Shown: positions 34,903 to 45,316 of the stretch, piece after piece
Position numbering within the stretch: the stretch's first letter is position 1
How the letters are laid out: the number at the start of each line of letters is the position of its first letter
Source of the DNA: Bacteroidales bacterium
GTDB lineage: Bacteria; Bacteroidota; Bacteroidia; Bacteroidales; UBA12077
Length of the DNA: 64,000 nt
Direction: 5' to 3'
Assembly: GCA_013138975.1 (NCBI GenBank)
Contig: WTBR01000068.1
Span: 1-64,000, forward strand
Notes under the pieces: model-generated
Told to the model about the DNA's origin: nothing
The model's input: the letters and a program-made list of their open reading frames with translations, nothing else
Database searches by the model: none
Program-made: the position numbers and the translations under genes

Positions 34903-35801
34903 TTCTTAAAAATTACCTTTTCTTTACCAACTTCTAGTTCAACTTGTGCACCAAAAATTAAAGCATAATTATTTTTTATATGTCCTATCGGGAAATTAAA
35001 ACAGACAGGGAAATTATATTCTGCAACTGCGTCACGAATAATTTCATATGCCGATTTTCCAAAAGGAATTTGATTATCGTTCATATCTGTCATTCCTCCA
35101 ACAATTAATCCTTTCAGATTTTCAAGTTTCCCTCCGTATTTCATATTCATCATCATACGATCAATATGATATAAGTATTCATCCAAATCCTCCAAAACCA
35201 AAATCTTATCCCTTGTATCGATATCATATTTTGTACCTGATACACTAAAAAGAACTGATAAATTTCCTCCTATTAATTCTCCAATTGCTTTTCCGGTTCG
35301 ATTATATTCATGATTTTCAATTTCATAAACATTTTGCTCACCAAAAAGGGATTTCTTCAAGGTTTTAACGGCCTCATTTTCTGACAAATCTTTTGGAAAA
35401 TTAAAAGGCATTGTTCCATGAATAGATTTTACTCTTAAATTCTGATTCAAATGTGTATGCAATGCAGTTATATCACTATAACCGACAATCCATTTAGGGC
35501 TTAATAGAAACTTTGAGAAATCTAATAATTTAAGTGTTTTAACAGTTCCATATCCACCACGAGCGCATACAATTAACTTGATATCTGAGTTATCCATCAT
35601 ATTTTGCAAATCCTCAGCGCGCTGCTCATCAGTTCCGGCAAATTGCCTATATTGAGCAAATATATTTTTTCCTAATACCACTTCAAGTCCCCAACGTTCA
35701 AAAACTTTTATAGCCGCAGCAATTTCATTCGTTTGGATTTTTCGTGCAGGCGCAATTATACCAATTTTATCGCCTTTTTTAAGATTGTTTGGAGTTATCA
35801 T
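34899..35801 (-). CDS. LD-carboxypeptidase (peptidase family S66)
   Basis: Cleaves the terminal D-Ala from murein tetrapeptides during peptidoglycan recycling. Family signatures: IGIIAPARKI at the N-terminus, CARGGYGTVKTL, then the nucleophile region VGYSDITAL near residue 107, and LVLEDLDEYLYHIDRMM. No signal peptide, so cytoplasmic. The ATG at 35801 gives 300 residues; a TTG at 35807 adds only two and is less likely. Confidence 0.87.
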   Translation of the reverse strand: MITPNNLKKGDKIGIIAPARKIQTNEIAAAIKVFERWGLEVVLGKNIFAQYRQFAGTDEQRAEDLQNMMDNSDIKLIVCARGGYGTVKTLKLLDFSKFLLSPKWIVGYSDITALHTHLNQNLRVKSIHGTMPFNFPKDLSENEAVKTLKKSLFGEQNVYEIENHEYNRTGKAIGELIGGNLSVLFSVSGTKYDIDTRDKILVLEDLDEYLYHIDRMMMNMKYGGKLENLKGLIVGGMTDMNDNQIPFGKSAYEIIRDAVAEYNFPVCFNFPIGHIKNNYALIFGAQVELEVGKEKVIFKN

Positions 35802-35947
35802 TAGCAATGTATTAAGATCAATGTAAAACTAAGTAATATTTATATCTTGAAACAAGCACTTTAAAAATAATGATTAATTTTTTTAAATGTGTTTCTATTA
35901 AGAAATTTAAAATTATAAATAACCGTATGAAAAAAAATATTCATTCG

Positions 35948-35955
35948 TATATTTG
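35948..35955 (+). promoter_or_regulatory. Possible metG -7 element
   Basis: TATATTTG fits TAnnTTTG, in the 267-base gap between the LD-carboxypeptidase gene and metG, but no -33 TTG is seen and it would leave a leader of over 100 bases. The rest of the gap is unremarkable. Confidence 0.3.
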
Positions 35956-36068
35956 TCCGAAATTCAGGAAAATATACAAACATAGTCTGTTTTAATATTG
36001 AGAAATGAATATGCTTTAAATAAAAATAATCTCAAACGATAAGAAACATAACAATTAATAATATCCAA

Positions 36069-38117
36069 ATGAAAACTCCAAAACGATATTTAATAACCTC
36101 AGCATTACCTTATGCAAACGGACCATTACATTTAGGACACATTGCTGGTGCCTATTTACCTGCCGATATTTATGTTCGATACCTGAAGTTAAAAGGTAAC
36201 GACGTTGCATATATGTGTGGATCGGATGAGCATGGAGTTCCAATTACATTACGTGCTCGAAAAGAAGGAATTACGCCACAAGATGTTGTTGATAAATACC
36301 ATGGAATGATTAAATCTGCATTTGCAGAATTCGGTATTGCTTTTGATATTTATCATCGTACTTCAGACCCTGTGCATCACGAAACAGCATCTGAATTTTT
36401 CAAAACAATGCATGATAAAGGAGAATTCATTGAAAAAGAAGAAGAACAATTTTTTGATGAGCAAGAACAACAGTTTCTTGCCGACAGATATATAGAAGGT
36501 ACTTGTCCAAAATGTGGATTTGAAGAAGCATATGGCGATCAATGTGAAAAATGCGGAACAAGTTTAAGTCCAAGAGAACTTATAAATCCAAAATCAAAAC
36601 TTAGTGGAAATGTTCCTGTTTTAAAAACTACTAAACATTGGTATTTAGATTTAGAAAAATATCAAGGAGAATGGTTAGAAGAATGGATCGACAGTCATAA
36701 AAAGGATTGGAAATCTAATGTTTATGGACAATGTAAATCGTGGTTAAAATCAGGATTACAGCCACGTGCTGTAACTCGTGATTTAGATTGGGGAGTTCCT
36801 GTTCCTGTTGAAGGAGCCGATGGCAAAGTACTTTATGTATGGTTCGATGCACCAATTGGGTATATATCTGCTACCAAAGCTTGGGCTAAAGAAAACGGAA
36901 AAGATTGGAAAGATTACTGGCAAAGTGAAGATTCAGAATTAATTCATTTCATTGGAAAAGACAATATTGTTTTCCACTGTTTGATTTTCCCATCAATGTT
37001 AAAAGCACATGGAGATTATATTTTACCTACAAATGTACCTGCTAATGAATTTTTAAATTTAGAAGGAGACAAACTTTCCACATCAAGAAACTGGGCTGTT
37101 TGGATTCATGAATATCTTCAAGATTTTCCAGGAAAACAAGATGTATTACGTTACACTATTTGTGCTAATTCGCCTGAGCAAAAAGACAACGATTTTACCT
37201 GGAAAGATTTCCAAACACGTAACAATAGCGAGTTAGTAGCTATATTCGGAAATTTTGTAAACAGAACCCTTGTTCTTACACACAAATACTACGAAGGAAA
37301 AGTTCCTGCATGTGGAGACTTAACTGATTTCGATAAAAGTACATTAGCTGAAATGTCAGTTATAAAGACAAGTTTGGAAAATAGTATTGAAAAATTCCGA
37401 TTCCGTGAAGCAATAAAAATTGCAATGGATTTAGCACGATTAGGAAACAAATACTTAGCCGACACTGAGCCGTGGAAACTTATAAAAACAGATGAAGAAC
37501 GTGTAAAAACAATCATGAATATTTCTATTCAAATTACTGCGGCTTTATCTATAATTATGGAACCGTTCTTACCTTTCACTACAGAAAAACTTAGAGGCTT
37601 TTTAAATATTGAAAAATTAGATTGGAAATTATTAGGCAATTCTGACTTAATTAAGGCAGGACATGTTATTAATAAGGCTAGTTTACTTTTCGAAAAGATT
37701 GAAGACGAAGAAATTGAAAAACAAGTTCAAAAATTGTTAGACTCTAAGAAAGCTAATGAGATTGAAAATCAAAAAGTTGAGCCAGCAAAAGATAATTGTA
37801 CTTATGACGATTTCATGAAAATGGATATCCGTGTTGGTACAATCCTTGAAGCTGAGCGAGTACCAAAAACAGATAAGTTATTGAAACTTAAAGTTGATAC
37901 AGGCATTGATCAACGAACTGTAGTTTCTGGAATTGCTGTCGATCATAAACCAGAAGATATTATTGGCAAACAAGTAAGTGTTTTAGTAAATCTTGAACCA
38001 AGAAAAATTCGTGGTATAGAATCACAAGGAATGATTTTAATGGCTCAGGATGCAAGTGGAAAACTAAATTTTGTAATTCCTGATGCTGTAACAAAAAATG
38101 GATCGGGAATAAGCTAA
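36069..38117 (+). CDS. metG: Methionyl-tRNA synthetase with C-terminal tRNA-binding domain
   Basis: Charges initiator and elongator tRNA-Met. The HIGH-type motif is HLGHIAGAY, the zinc knuckle is CPKCG...CEKCG near residue 145, and the KMSKS-type motif is KLSTSRN. The C-terminal 110 residues are an EMAP/Trbp111-type tRNA-binding domain ([26 protein letters not shown]). Length 682 is normal for this two-domain type. Confidence 0.95.
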   Translation: MKTPKRYLITSALPYANGPLHLGHIAGAYLPADIYVRYLKLKGNDVAYMCGSDEHGVPITLRARKEGITPQDVVDKYHGMIKSAFAEFGIAFDIYHRTSDPVHHETASEFFKTMHDKGEFIEKEEEQFFDEQEQQFLADRYIEGTCPKCGFEEAYGDQCEKCGTSLSPRELINPKSKLSGNVPVLKTTKHWYLDLEKYQGEWLEEWIDSHKKDWKSNVYGQCKSWLKSGLQPRAVTRDLDWGVPVPVEGADGKVLYVWFDAPIGYISATKAWAKENGKDWKDYWQSEDSELIHFIGKDNIVFHCLIFPSMLKAHGDYILPTNVPANEFLNLEGDKLSTSRNWAVWIHEYLQDFPGKQDVLRYTICANSPEQKDNDFTWKDFQTRNNSELVAIFGNFVNRTLVLTHKYYEGKVPACGDLTDFDKSTLAEMSVIKTSLENSIEKFRFREAIKIAMDLARLGNKYLADTEPWKLIKTDEERVKTIMNISIQITAALSIIMEPFLPFTTEKLRGFLNIEKLDWKLLGNSDLIKAGHVINKASLLFEKIEDEEIEKQVQKLLDSKKANEIENQKVEPAKDNCTYDDFMKMDIRVGTILEAERVPKTDKLLKLKVDTGIDQRTVVSGIAVDHKPEDIIGKQVSVLVNLEPRKIRGIESQGMILMAQDASGKLNFVIPDAVTKNGSGIS

Positions 38118-38226
38118 AAAAGTTCTCTATACTTTGACAAGCTCAGCATGACAACTTTCTATTATTCAGTTTGTCACACTGAGCTTGTCGAAGTGTTTTT
38201 GTTTTAAAACTAGCTTTTAGGACAGA
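38118..38226. repeat. REP/MITE-like palindromic element, copy 2
   Basis: CTTTGACAAGCTCAGCATGACAA and TTGTCACACTGAGCTTGTCGAAGTG form the same long stem as copy 1 at 31555-31683, with the same loop (CTATTATTCAG against CTGTTAATCAG) and the same trailing TTTTAAAACTA. The outer ends are more diverged. It fills the gap between convergent metG and ispG. Confidence 0.6.
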
Positions 38227-38237
38227 CCCTTTGTACT

Positions 38238-40103
38238 TTAAACTTTTTCAGTCCAATCTCCATTATCTTTAATAAGTTGAATTAATTCATCAACAGCATT
38301 TTCGGTAGGGATATTTTTCTTAATTACTTCCTTACTTTTATATAAAGTGATTTTCCCAACACCGGCTCCCACATATCCATAATCGGCATCGGCCATTTCG
38401 CCCGGACCATTTACAATGCATCCCATAATTCCAATTTTAAGGTTTTTAAGATGCGAAGTGCGCTCCCGTATTTCTTGGGTTACATTCTGCAAATCAAATA
38501 GTGTTCTGCCGCATCCAGGACAAGAGATATATTCCGTTTTTGAAGTACGAACTCTACTTGCTTGCAAAATTCCAAACGAAGTATTTATAATATCCTGATC
38601 ATCTATTTCATCTTTATTTTCAATCCAGATTCCATCTCCTAAACCATCCAAAAATAAACCACCGATATCACTGGCTGATTTAAGCTGTAAATCTTCTAAA
38701 TTATTCTCTTTATATGATCTTTTTATTATTACAGGCAAATCACATTCAGCACTCATAAGCCGAATAAAAGCTGCACGCTGATCAGCAAATCCATTAGTAT
38801 TCCTAGTTTCAAGAATTAAAACAAGATTTTTCTGATTTTTAATTTTTAACAGATTCTCATTATTGATTTCTTCACAACTTATTCTTAAAAAATTTATCCT
38901 CTCAGATTTATTGTCTGACAAATAATAATCATTAATAGATTTAAATAAGGGAACTACGTTCTCATTATCTAATATTAGCTGACCCCACGCTTCCTCATCA
39001 ATAATAAAAACTGTATTTTCATTTCTTGATTCAATAATGAATTTATCTCCTAAATAAATAAACTCCGGGCATAATTCCCCATTCACTTCTTTATTTGAAA
39101 TCACAACAGGAATATTTTCCCCTCCAACATTTAAGACTTTTTTTGTTTTCCTTTTACAATACTCAAAAAAATCAATAGGGATAAATTCTGTTTCTTTTAT
39201 TTCCTTATGGTCTTTTCTGTCCGCAACATACTCAATCAATTTTTTTGCTACAGGAATCTCATTTTCCGGAGGTTCTGTAAGCGAAACTCGAATAGTATCT
39301 CCTATTCCATCAGCTAATAATGTTCCAATACCAACAGCAGATTTAATTCTCCCGTCCTCTCCTTCACCTGCCTCTGTAACTCCCAAATGCAATGGGAAAT
39401 CCATTCCTTCTTCAATCATTTTTGCTAGCATTAAACGATTGGATTGAACCATTACTCGCGTATTACTTGATTTTAAGGAAACCAGTACATTCAAAAAATC
39501 TTGTTTTATACAAATCCGTAAGAATTCCATTGCCGATTGAACCATTCCAAGCGAAGTATCCCCAAATCGACTCATTATTCTATCCGATAAGGAACCATGA
39601 TTTACTCCAATACGTAATGCTGTCTTATTTTCTTTGCAGATTTCAATTAAAGGAATCAGTTTTTCTTCTATCTTTTGTAATTCAATTTGATATTCCTCAT
39701 CAGTAAAATCAACTTGAGAAAAGTCGGCACGCTTATCCACAAAATTTCCGGGATTAATTCTAACCTTTTCAACTAGTTCTGCAGCAATAAATGCCACTTT
39801 TGGATTAAAATGAACATCGGCTGCAATTGGAATGTCAAATCCTGCCTTATGAATTTCTTCTCGTATGATTTTTAAATTTTCTGCTTCACTTATACCTTGA
39901 GTCGTCAAACGGATCAATTCGCCTCCTTTCCCAATAATACGAAGCGACTGCCTAATTGTGTCATCTGTTTTAAGCGTATTCGTACTAGTCATAGATTGTA
40001 CTAAAATCGAATTATTACCTCCAATTTTTTTGCTTCCAACTATTACAACGCGTGTTTTTAATCGGGAATATTTAAACAAATTGATATATTTTTCGAATTT
40101 CAT
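38238..40103 (-). CDS. ispG: 4-hydroxy-3-methylbut-2-enyl-diphosphate synthase
   Basis: Penultimate step of the MEP pathway: reduces MEcPP with a [4Fe-4S] cluster. The TIM-barrel half begins RVVIVGSKKIGG and contains VQSMTSTNT and RINPGNF. The cluster cysteines are in the C-terminal half: ISCPGCGRTLFD and GCIVNGPGEM. At 621 residues it is the long Bacteroidota/plant type with an inserted central domain (about 290-500). Works in the same pathway as ispD at 8648. Confidence 0.93.
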   Translation of the reverse strand: MKFEKYINLFKYSRLKTRVVIVGSKKIGGNNSILVQSMTSTNTLKTDDTIRQSLRIIGKGGELIRLTTQGISEAENLKIIREEIHKAGFDIPIAADVHFNPKVAFIAAELVEKVRINPGNFVDKRADFSQVDFTDEEYQIELQKIEEKLIPLIEICKENKTALRIGVNHGSLSDRIMSRFGDTSLGMVQSAMEFLRICIKQDFLNVLVSLKSSNTRVMVQSNRLMLAKMIEEGMDFPLHLGVTEAGEGEDGRIKSAVGIGTLLADGIGDTIRVSLTEPPENEIPVAKKLIEYVADRKDHKEIKETEFIPIDFFEYCKRKTKKVLNVGGENIPVVISNKEVNGELCPEFIYLGDKFIIESRNENTVFIIDEEAWGQLILDNENVVPLFKSINDYYLSDNKSERINFLRISCEEINNENLLKIKNQKNLVLILETRNTNGFADQRAAFIRLMSAECDLPVIIKRSYKENNLEDLQLKSASDIGGLFLDGLGDGIWIENKDEIDDQDIINTSFGILQASRVRTSKTEYISCPGCGRTLFDLQNVTQEIRERTSHLKNLKIGIMGCIVNGPGEMADADYGYVGAGVGKITLYKSKEVIKKNIPTENAVDELIQLIKDNGDWTEKV

Positions 40104-40230
40104 TCCTTTTAACGATATGTTTTTGCAAAAATAGCAAAAAGCAATGAGCTTTCATCTTTGAGTCATGAGCATATAATTTTTTACTCAAAGCTAAATGTCT
40201 CTTAACTCATAGCCATTAAAATAAATTATG

Positions 40231-40238
40231 TATTTTCG
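40231..40238 (+). promoter_or_regulatory. Possible gldA -7 element
   Basis: TATTTTCG matches TAnnTTTG at seven of eight positions, 24 bases before the ATG; no clear -33 element. Confidence 0.3.
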
Positions 40239-40262
40239 TAACAGTTTTTAAAACACAATATC

Positions 40263-41174
40263 ATGTCGATACAAGTAAAAGACTTAACTAAAATATACGG
40301 GCAACAAAAAGTCCTTGATCAAATTAGTTTTGAAATAAAAACAGGAGAAATTGTTGCTTTTGTTGGCCCTAATGGAGCAGGTAAATCTACTACAATGAAA
40401 ATTCTTACCGGATTTATTCCTCCCTCATCAGGCGAAGCCAAAATTAATAATCTTGATTTAATAGAGAAATCACTGGAAATAAGGAAACATATTGGATACC
40501 TACCGGAACACAATCCTCTTTACCTCGATATGTATGTAAAAGAATACCTTGAATTTGTAGCAGGGATTTATAAACTAGGAAAAAATACAAAATCAAGAAT
40601 CAAAGAAATTATTGAGCAAACAGGATTAAGCATTGAGCAAAAGAAAAAAATCGGTGCATTATCGAAAGGTTTTAGACAAAGAGTAGGTTTAGCACAAGCA
40701 TTAATTCACGATCCCGCCATTTTAATTCTTGATGAACCAACTTCAGGATTAGATCCAAATCAAATTATTGAGATCCGTAATTTAATTTCCGAAGTAGGAA
40801 AAGAAAAAACCGTAATGCTCTCTACTCATATAATGCAAGAAGTAGAAGCTATTTGCGATCGCATAATTATTATCAATAATGGAAAAATTGTTGCCGATGA
40901 TTCAATCGATTCTATTATATCAAAAACTCAAGATCAATATATTACAATAATTGTTGAATTTAATAAAGCTCCAAATCAAAAAGAACTGGAAGAGATTAAT
41001 TTAGTAGATAAAGTTGCTAAAATAGATGACAAAAACTGGTTGATTCAAAGTTTATCAACTGAAGATATCCGACAAAATATTTTCAACTTTGCAGTTAAAT
41101 CAAACCTTGCTGTTCTTTCAATGCAAAAAAAGGAAAAAAGTCTAGAAGACGTCTTCCAAGAATTAACAAAGTAA
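40263..41174 (+). CDS. gldA: ABC transporter ATP-binding protein, GldA-like
   Basis: 303 residues. Walker A is GPNGAGKST, the signature is LSKGFRQRVGLAQAL, Walker B is ILILDEPTSGLDPNQ and the H-loop is STHIMQE. The segment HNPLYLDMYVKEYLEFVAG after the Q-loop is typical of GldA, the ATPase of the GldAFG complex linked to gliding. The permease genes gldF/gldG are not adjacent, so another ABC-2 exporter ATPase remains possible. Confidence 0.7.
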   Translation: MSIQVKDLTKIYGQQKVLDQISFEIKTGEIVAFVGPNGAGKSTTMKILTGFIPPSSGEAKINNLDLIEKSLEIRKHIGYLPEHNPLYLDMYVKEYLEFVAGIYKLGKNTKSRIKEIIEQTGLSIEQKKKIGALSKGFRQRVGLAQALIHDPAILILDEPTSGLDPNQIIEIRNLISEVGKEKTVMLSTHIMQEVEAICDRIIIINNGKIVADDSIDSIISKTQDQYITIIVEFNKAPNQKELEEINLVDKVAKIDDKNWLIQSLSTEDIRQNIFNFAVKSNLAVLSMQKKEKSLEDVFQELTK

Positions 41175-41351
41175 AACAACATCTTAAAATACATAGTTCC
41201 TTTTTATTCTTAGAGATTAATTTAAGACTATTACTACAACTGCGACAAGTTAATCACAGAAAACACTATGATCTATAAAAGATAATTATTGTGGTTTGTT
41301 AATAAATATTTGTTTTTAATTCAACATTTTTTGTTCATTGATAATTGAAGA

Positions 41352-41383
41352 TTGGTAATTGTTAATTGAAATTCTTATTTTTG
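41352..41383 (+). promoter_or_regulatory. metK promoter
   Basis: TTG at 41352-41354, 21-base spacer, then TATTTTTG at 41376-41383. Leader of about 34 bases. I see no SAM riboswitch in it. The rest of the gap back to 41175 is AT-rich and unremarkable. Confidence 0.6.
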
Positions 41384-41422
41384 GTCGTTTTTTATTTTTA
41401 ATCAATATAAATAAATTTTATT

Positions 41423-42688
41423 ATGGGATATTTATTTACATCTGAATCTGTCTCTGAAGGACATCCTGACAAGGTTGCTGATCAAATATCAGATGCTTTA
41501 TTAGACGAATTTTTACGTCGTGATCCTGAATCAAAAGTTGCTTGTGAAACACTTGTAACAACTGGTTTAGTGGTTTTAAGTGGCGAAGTTCGTACAAATG
41601 CATACATCGACGTACAGGAAATTGCCCGAAGAGTTATTAAACGAATTGGTTATACCAAGCAAGAGTATCGATTTGATTCAGAATCCTGTGGTGTTATTTC
41701 TACTATTCACGAACAATCTCCAGATATTAATCAAGGAGTTGTGAGAGAAAAAGAAGAAGATCAAGGAGCAGGTGATCAAGGAATGATGTTTGGTTATGCA
41801 AGCAAAGAAACCGACGATTATATGCCGTTGTCATTAGTTCTATCGCATGTTTTATTGATAGAAATGGCAAAGATCAGAAGAGAAGGAAAAGAAATGACTT
41901 ATCTACGTCCGGATTCAAAATCTCAGGTTACTATTGAGTATAACGATAAAAACGAACCACAAAAGGTTCATACGATTGTTGTATCTACGCAACACGACGA
42001 TTTTGATGAAGAAAAAGCAATGCTTGCTAAGATTAAGAATGATGTTAAAACCATTCTTATTCCTAAAGCAAAAGCTTATTTTCCTGAAAGAGTCCAAAAG
42101 CTATTTAGCGATGATTACATATTACATGTTAATCCAACAGGTAAATTTGTAATTGGTGGACCTCACGGTGATACAGGACTTACAGGACGTAAAATAATAG
42201 TTGACACTTACGGAGGAAAAGGAGCTCACGGTGGTGGTGCATTCTCTGGTAAAGATTCATCTAAAGTTGACCGTTCCGCTGCTTATGCTTCACGTCATAT
42301 TGCCAAAAACATTGTTGCAGCAGGTATTTCTGATGAAGCATTAGTTCAAGTTGCATATGCTATTGGTGTTGCTAAACCTGTTGGTTTATATATAAACACA
42401 TATGGTACCTCTAAAGTAAACATGACTGATGGAGAAATTGCAGAAAAAGTAAACGAAATATTTGATATGCGCCCAGCGGCAATTGTTAAACGTTTTGGAT
42501 TGAAAAATCCTATTTTCGAAGTAACAGCTGCTTATGGACATATGGGTCGTGATTTCAAAACAGGTAAAGTGGAAATTATTGAAAACGGCAATGGTCGCGA
42601 CGAAAAATCAATTCAAAAAGACGTTGAATTCTTTGCTTGGGAAAAACTTGACTACGTTGATAAAATCAAATCAGCATTCAATATATAA
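41423..42688 (+). CDS. metK: S-adenosylmethionine synthetase
   Basis: Makes SAM from methionine and ATP. Family signatures: [21 protein letters not shown] at the N-terminus, [12 protein letters not shown], the P-loop-like [21 protein letters not shown], and [19 protein letters not shown]. At 421 residues it is slightly longer than the E. coli enzyme, as usual for Bacteroidota. Single-gene unit with its own promoter and terminator. Confidence 0.95.
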   Translation: MGYLFTSESVSEGHPDKVADQISDALLDEFLRRDPESKVACETLVTTGLVVLSGEVRTNAYIDVQEIARRVIKRIGYTKQEYRFDSESCGVISTIHEQSPDINQGVVREKEEDQGAGDQGMMFGYASKETDDYMPLSLVLSHVLLIEMAKIRREGKEMTYLRPDSKSQVTIEYNDKNEPQKVHTIVVSTQHDDFDEEKAMLAKIKNDVKTILIPKAKAYFPERVQKLFSDDYILHVNPTGKFVIGGPHGDTGLTGRKIIVDTYGGKGAHGGGAFSGKDSSKVDRSAAYASRHIAKNIVAAGISDEALVQVAYAIGVAKPVGLYINTYGTSKVNMTDGEIAEKVNEIFDMRPAAIVKRFGLKNPIFEVTAAYGHMGRDFKTGKVEIIENGNGRDEKSIQKDVEFFAWEKLDYVDKIKSAFNI

Positions 42689-42710
42689 AATCAACTTTTT
42701 TATATAAAAT

Positions 42711-42741
42711 CAGCCACGCTCTTTTAGAGTGTGGCTTTTTA
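42711..42741 (+). terminator. metK intrinsic terminator
   Basis: AGCCACGCTC pairs with GAGTGTGGCT (one G-U) around TTTTA, followed by TTTTT. It separates metK from the glycan locus. Confidence 0.85.
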
Positions 42742-42928
42742 GTTCAAAGACCAATTCTCAAACAGAATAAAACAATGAATGGCATTCAACATAGAAATGT
42801 AATCCTCCAGATAAATAACTAAATTAAAAAAATCATTTTTTCTTTTGTAGTGTTTGTATATCGAACATTAATGTTTGTTATTTGAGTATTATTATTTTTA
42901 TTCATCAATTATAGGAATTAGAGGTAAC

Positions 42929-43423
42929 ATGGCAAAATATTGGTTTGCATTATATACAAAATCACGATCCGAAAAAAAAGTTAACCAAGAGTTTATAAAT
43001 AAAGGCATTGAGTGTTATCTGCCTTTGGAAAAAAAACTCAAATTATGGAGCGATCGCAAAAAATGGGTTGAAGAACCATTTTTTCGTTCTTATATATTTG
43101 TTAAAACAGAAGAACACGAATTACAAAATGCTTTAAACACTATAGGGGTAGTAAGTGTTATAAAGTTTGGTGGAATACCTGCTAAAGTGCAAGAAGAACA
43201 TATTAATATAATTAAATCGATTTTAGCGACAAACGAAGATCTCGAGTTAAGTACTGAAAACTTCAATCCTGGTGAAAAAGTAGAAGTAGAATCCGGTAGT
43301 TTAAAAGGATTATTTGGAGAGTTAGTACATCACTTAAATAAATATAAAGTGTTGGTTCGAATTGAATCAATTAACCAGAACATATTAATAAAAATTAATC
43401 CTTCACATTTAAAGAAGGTTTAA
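42929..43423 (+). CDS. NusG-like antiterminator of the UpxY type
   Basis: 165 residues. NusG N-terminal domain: WFALYTKSRSEKKVNQEF, then GIECYLPLEKKLKLWSDRKKW and PFFRSYIFVK. C-terminal KOW domain: FNPGEKVEVESGSLKGLFGELV. Loci-specific NusG paralogues of this kind (UpxY, RfaH) allow RNA polymerase to read through long capsule operons, and this gene opens one. The ATG at 42929 fits the conserved NusG start; an upstream TTG at 42875 adds an unconserved tail. Confidence 0.85.
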   Translation: MAKYWFALYTKSRSEKKVNQEFINKGIECYLPLEKKLKLWSDRKKWVEEPFFRSYIFVKTEEHELQNALNTIGVVSVIKFGGIPAKVQEEHINIIKSILATNEDLELSTENFNPGEKVEVESGSLKGLFGELVHHLNKYKVLVRIESINQNILIKINPSHLKKV

Positions 43424-43572
43424 GTATATTTGAGTACTAAAATTAGGGGGTTTATCGCTTTTTCGGACACATTCGATAACTATCGGGACTGTGACTGAAG
43501 AAGCGGAGCTGTGTAAAAACGGCTACTAGCTATTAACATTCAGCTCTTAGTAAAAACATAAAAAAAATTGAG
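43424..43572. other. Leader region between the antiterminator and the export genes
   Basis: Contains the dispersed palindrome CGATAACTATCGGG (43474-43487) and several small inverted repeats. A recruitment element for the upstream NusG-like protein could lie here, but I see no ops-like or JUMPstart sequence. Confidence 0.3.
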
Positions 43573-44358
43573 ATGAAAATAAAAATAAACCATATTGTTT
43601 TATTTGGAATAATGGCTATTCTTTTAAGTTCCTGCAACTCATACGAAAAACTAATTTATTTTAAAGACATTAAAGAAACAGGCAATAAGGACATTTTTAA
43701 AAAACAAAAGCCAAGCTACAATATTCAACCCGGCGATCTTTTATTTATTCAAATTATAACCGAAAACAAGGAAATAAACGAGCTCTTTAATCCCATAAAT
43801 GGAATAAGTTCAGCACAATACATACGACCCGAGACCATGTTTTACACTAGTTATCTAGTTAATGATTCAGGATACATCGAAATGCCCTTATTAGAAAGTA
43901 TTTATGTTTTGGGATTAAATATCGATCAGGTACAAGATTCTGTAAAGCAAAAAGCATTTCGTTTTTTAAAAAATCCACAAGTAATAGCCAAATTAGCCAA
44001 TTTTAAATTTACTGTTGTTGGAGAAGTTAAAATTCCGGGAGTAAAATTAGTAACAGCAAACCAAATAAATATTATAGAAGCGCTGGCTTATGGTGGAGAT
44101 ATTTCGTACAAGGGTAATCGTAAAAAGATTCTATTACTGAGACAAACAGCTAAAGGAACGCAATCGTATAAAATTAACTTAACAAAACCCGATATTGTAG
44201 ATTCAGAACTTTATTACATTATGCCCAATGACATTATTTATGTAGAACCACTAAAATCAACCTTATTTAGAGAACAAACCTCCGATTATGTATTTGTTAT
44301 AAGTGCAGTAACATCTACATTAACTGCGGTAGCATTGATTCTTAATTTAATACAATAG
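43573..44358 (+). CDS. Polysaccharide export lipoprotein (Wza-like, Poly_export/SLBB)
   Basis: 261 residues with the lipobox LSSC (cysteine at about 21). The Poly_export domain starts YNIQPGDLLFIQI and continues through GYIEMPLLESIYVLGLNIDQVQDSV. An SLBB domain follows (FTVVGEVKIPGVKLVTANQINIIEALAYGGD). The C-terminus has a membrane helix (YVFVISAVTSTLTAVALILNLI). Forms the outer-membrane export channel for the glycan made by this locus, together with the Wzc-like protein at 45317. Confidence 0.88.
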   Translation: MKIKINHIVLFGIMAILLSSCNSYEKLIYFKDIKETGNKDIFKKQKPSYNIQPGDLLFIQIITENKEINELFNPINGISSAQYIRPETMFYTSYLVNDSGYIEMPLLESIYVLGLNIDQVQDSVKQKAFRFLKNPQVIAKLANFKFTVVGEVKIPGVKLVTANQINIIEALAYGGDISYKGNRKKILLLRQTAKGTQSYKINLTKPDIVDSELYYIMPNDIIYVEPLKSTLFREQTSDYVFVISAVTSTLTAVALILNLIQ

Positions 44359-44394
44359 CCTTTTGCTTTTTGCCGTTACTCTTAGAAAAAAATA

Positions 44395-44425
44395 AATTTG
44401 CCACATAGACACAAAGAACACTTTG
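44395..44425. repeat. Dispersed ACACAAAGAACACTTTGT repeat upstream of hepT
   Basis: TTTGCCACATAGACACAAAGAACACTTTGTAC is of the same family as the CGCAAAGACGCAAAG run at 27370 and the CTTTGTG runs in the first 1.4 kb; it borders the HepT-MntA insert. Confidence 0.4.
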
Positions 44426-44481
44426 TACTATTTACAAATAGCAAATAACTAAAACTAAGTGCTAAAGCCCTGTCAATTAAG

Positions 44482-44883
44482 ATGAACAATAAAGATATAC
44501 GCTGGAAACAAAGATTTGAAAATTTTGAAAAAGCCTTTATTCAATTAAAAGATGCTGTAAGTAGATATGAATCACTGGATGATCTTTCTAAAGAAGGGCT
44601 TATTCATCGATTTGAATATACTTTTGAATTAGCTTGGAAAACGTTAAATGACTATTTAGAATCTAATGGGGTTATTTCTAAGTTTCCAAGAGAAGTTTTA
44701 AAAAATGCTTTTCAGGCTGAATTAATCAATAATGGTGAAATCTGGATTGATATGCTTGAAAAAAGAAATCTTCTGGCTCATACATACGATAAGAAAAATT
44801 TTAATGATGCCTTACAAATAATTCTTAAATTATATTATCCTGAGATGCTAAACCTATTTTTATTTTTGAAGAGTGAACAATAA
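44482..44883 (+). CDS. hepT: HEPN toxin of a HepT-MntA module (HI0074-like)
   Basis: 133 all-helical residues of the nucleotidyltransferase-substrate-binding family. The HEPN ribonuclease signature Rx4HxY is present as RNLLAHTY near residue 95. In studied systems HepT is an RNase that MntA silences by adding AMP to the motif tyrosine. Here both genes overlap (44873-44883) in the usual toxin-antitoxin layout. The pair interrupts the export genes wza and wzc of the glycan locus, so it is likely an insertion. Confidence 0.75.
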   Translation: MNNKDIRWKQRFENFEKAFIQLKDAVSRYESLDDLSKEGLIHRFEYTFELAWKTLNDYLESNGVISKFPREVLKNAFQAELINNGEIWIDMLEKRNLLAHTYDKKNFNDALQIILKLYYPEMLNLFLFLKSEQ

Positions 44884-45184
44884 TTTTGGTATATACGATA
44901 ATTCTTTTTCTTTGATTCTTGATTCATTAAGGAAGTTCACCGAAATTGAAAAAGCTATTTTGTTTGGATCTCGAGCAATGGGAAATTATAAAAAAGGTTC
45001 TGATATTGATATAGCAATTACAGGTAAAAATATAAGTGACAAAACTGTAACACGATTAAGTAGTATTTTAAATCAGGAACTCCCTATACCCTATTATATT
45101 GATGTTGCAGATTACAATTCCTTATCAAACATTGAACTTAAAGAGCACATACAAAAAGAAGAAAAAATTATTTACCAAAAGTAA
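44873..45184 (+). CDS. mntA: MNT nucleotidyltransferase antitoxin (MntA-like)
   Basis: 103 residues with the minimal nucleotidyltransferase motif GSRAMGNYKKGSDIDIAI (GSx9-10DxD), which is the intact catalytic pattern. Starts at a GTG (44873) that overlaps the end of the HEPN gene by 11 bases. Expected role: protein AMPylation that neutralises the HepT toxin. Confidence 0.75.
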   Translation: MNNNFGIYDNSFSLILDSLRKFTEIEKAILFGSRAMGNYKKGSDIDIAITGKNISDKTVTRLSSILNQELPIPYYIDVADYNSLSNIELKEHIQKEEKIIYQK

Positions 45185-45316
45185 CTATTAGCGATTAGCA
45201 TTAAGGTACACACTTTGTTCATTAAATCATTTCGCTAAGTTGGCTTTTATAATATAGCTTGTAGCTTAAAGCATACAGCTCAAAATCAACAACTAAGAAC
45301 TCGGAACTCATAAACT

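Noticed and set aside
41175..41422. SAM riboswitch upstream of metK
   Set aside because: The leader after the promoter is only about 34 bases and has none of the conserved SAM-I/II core.
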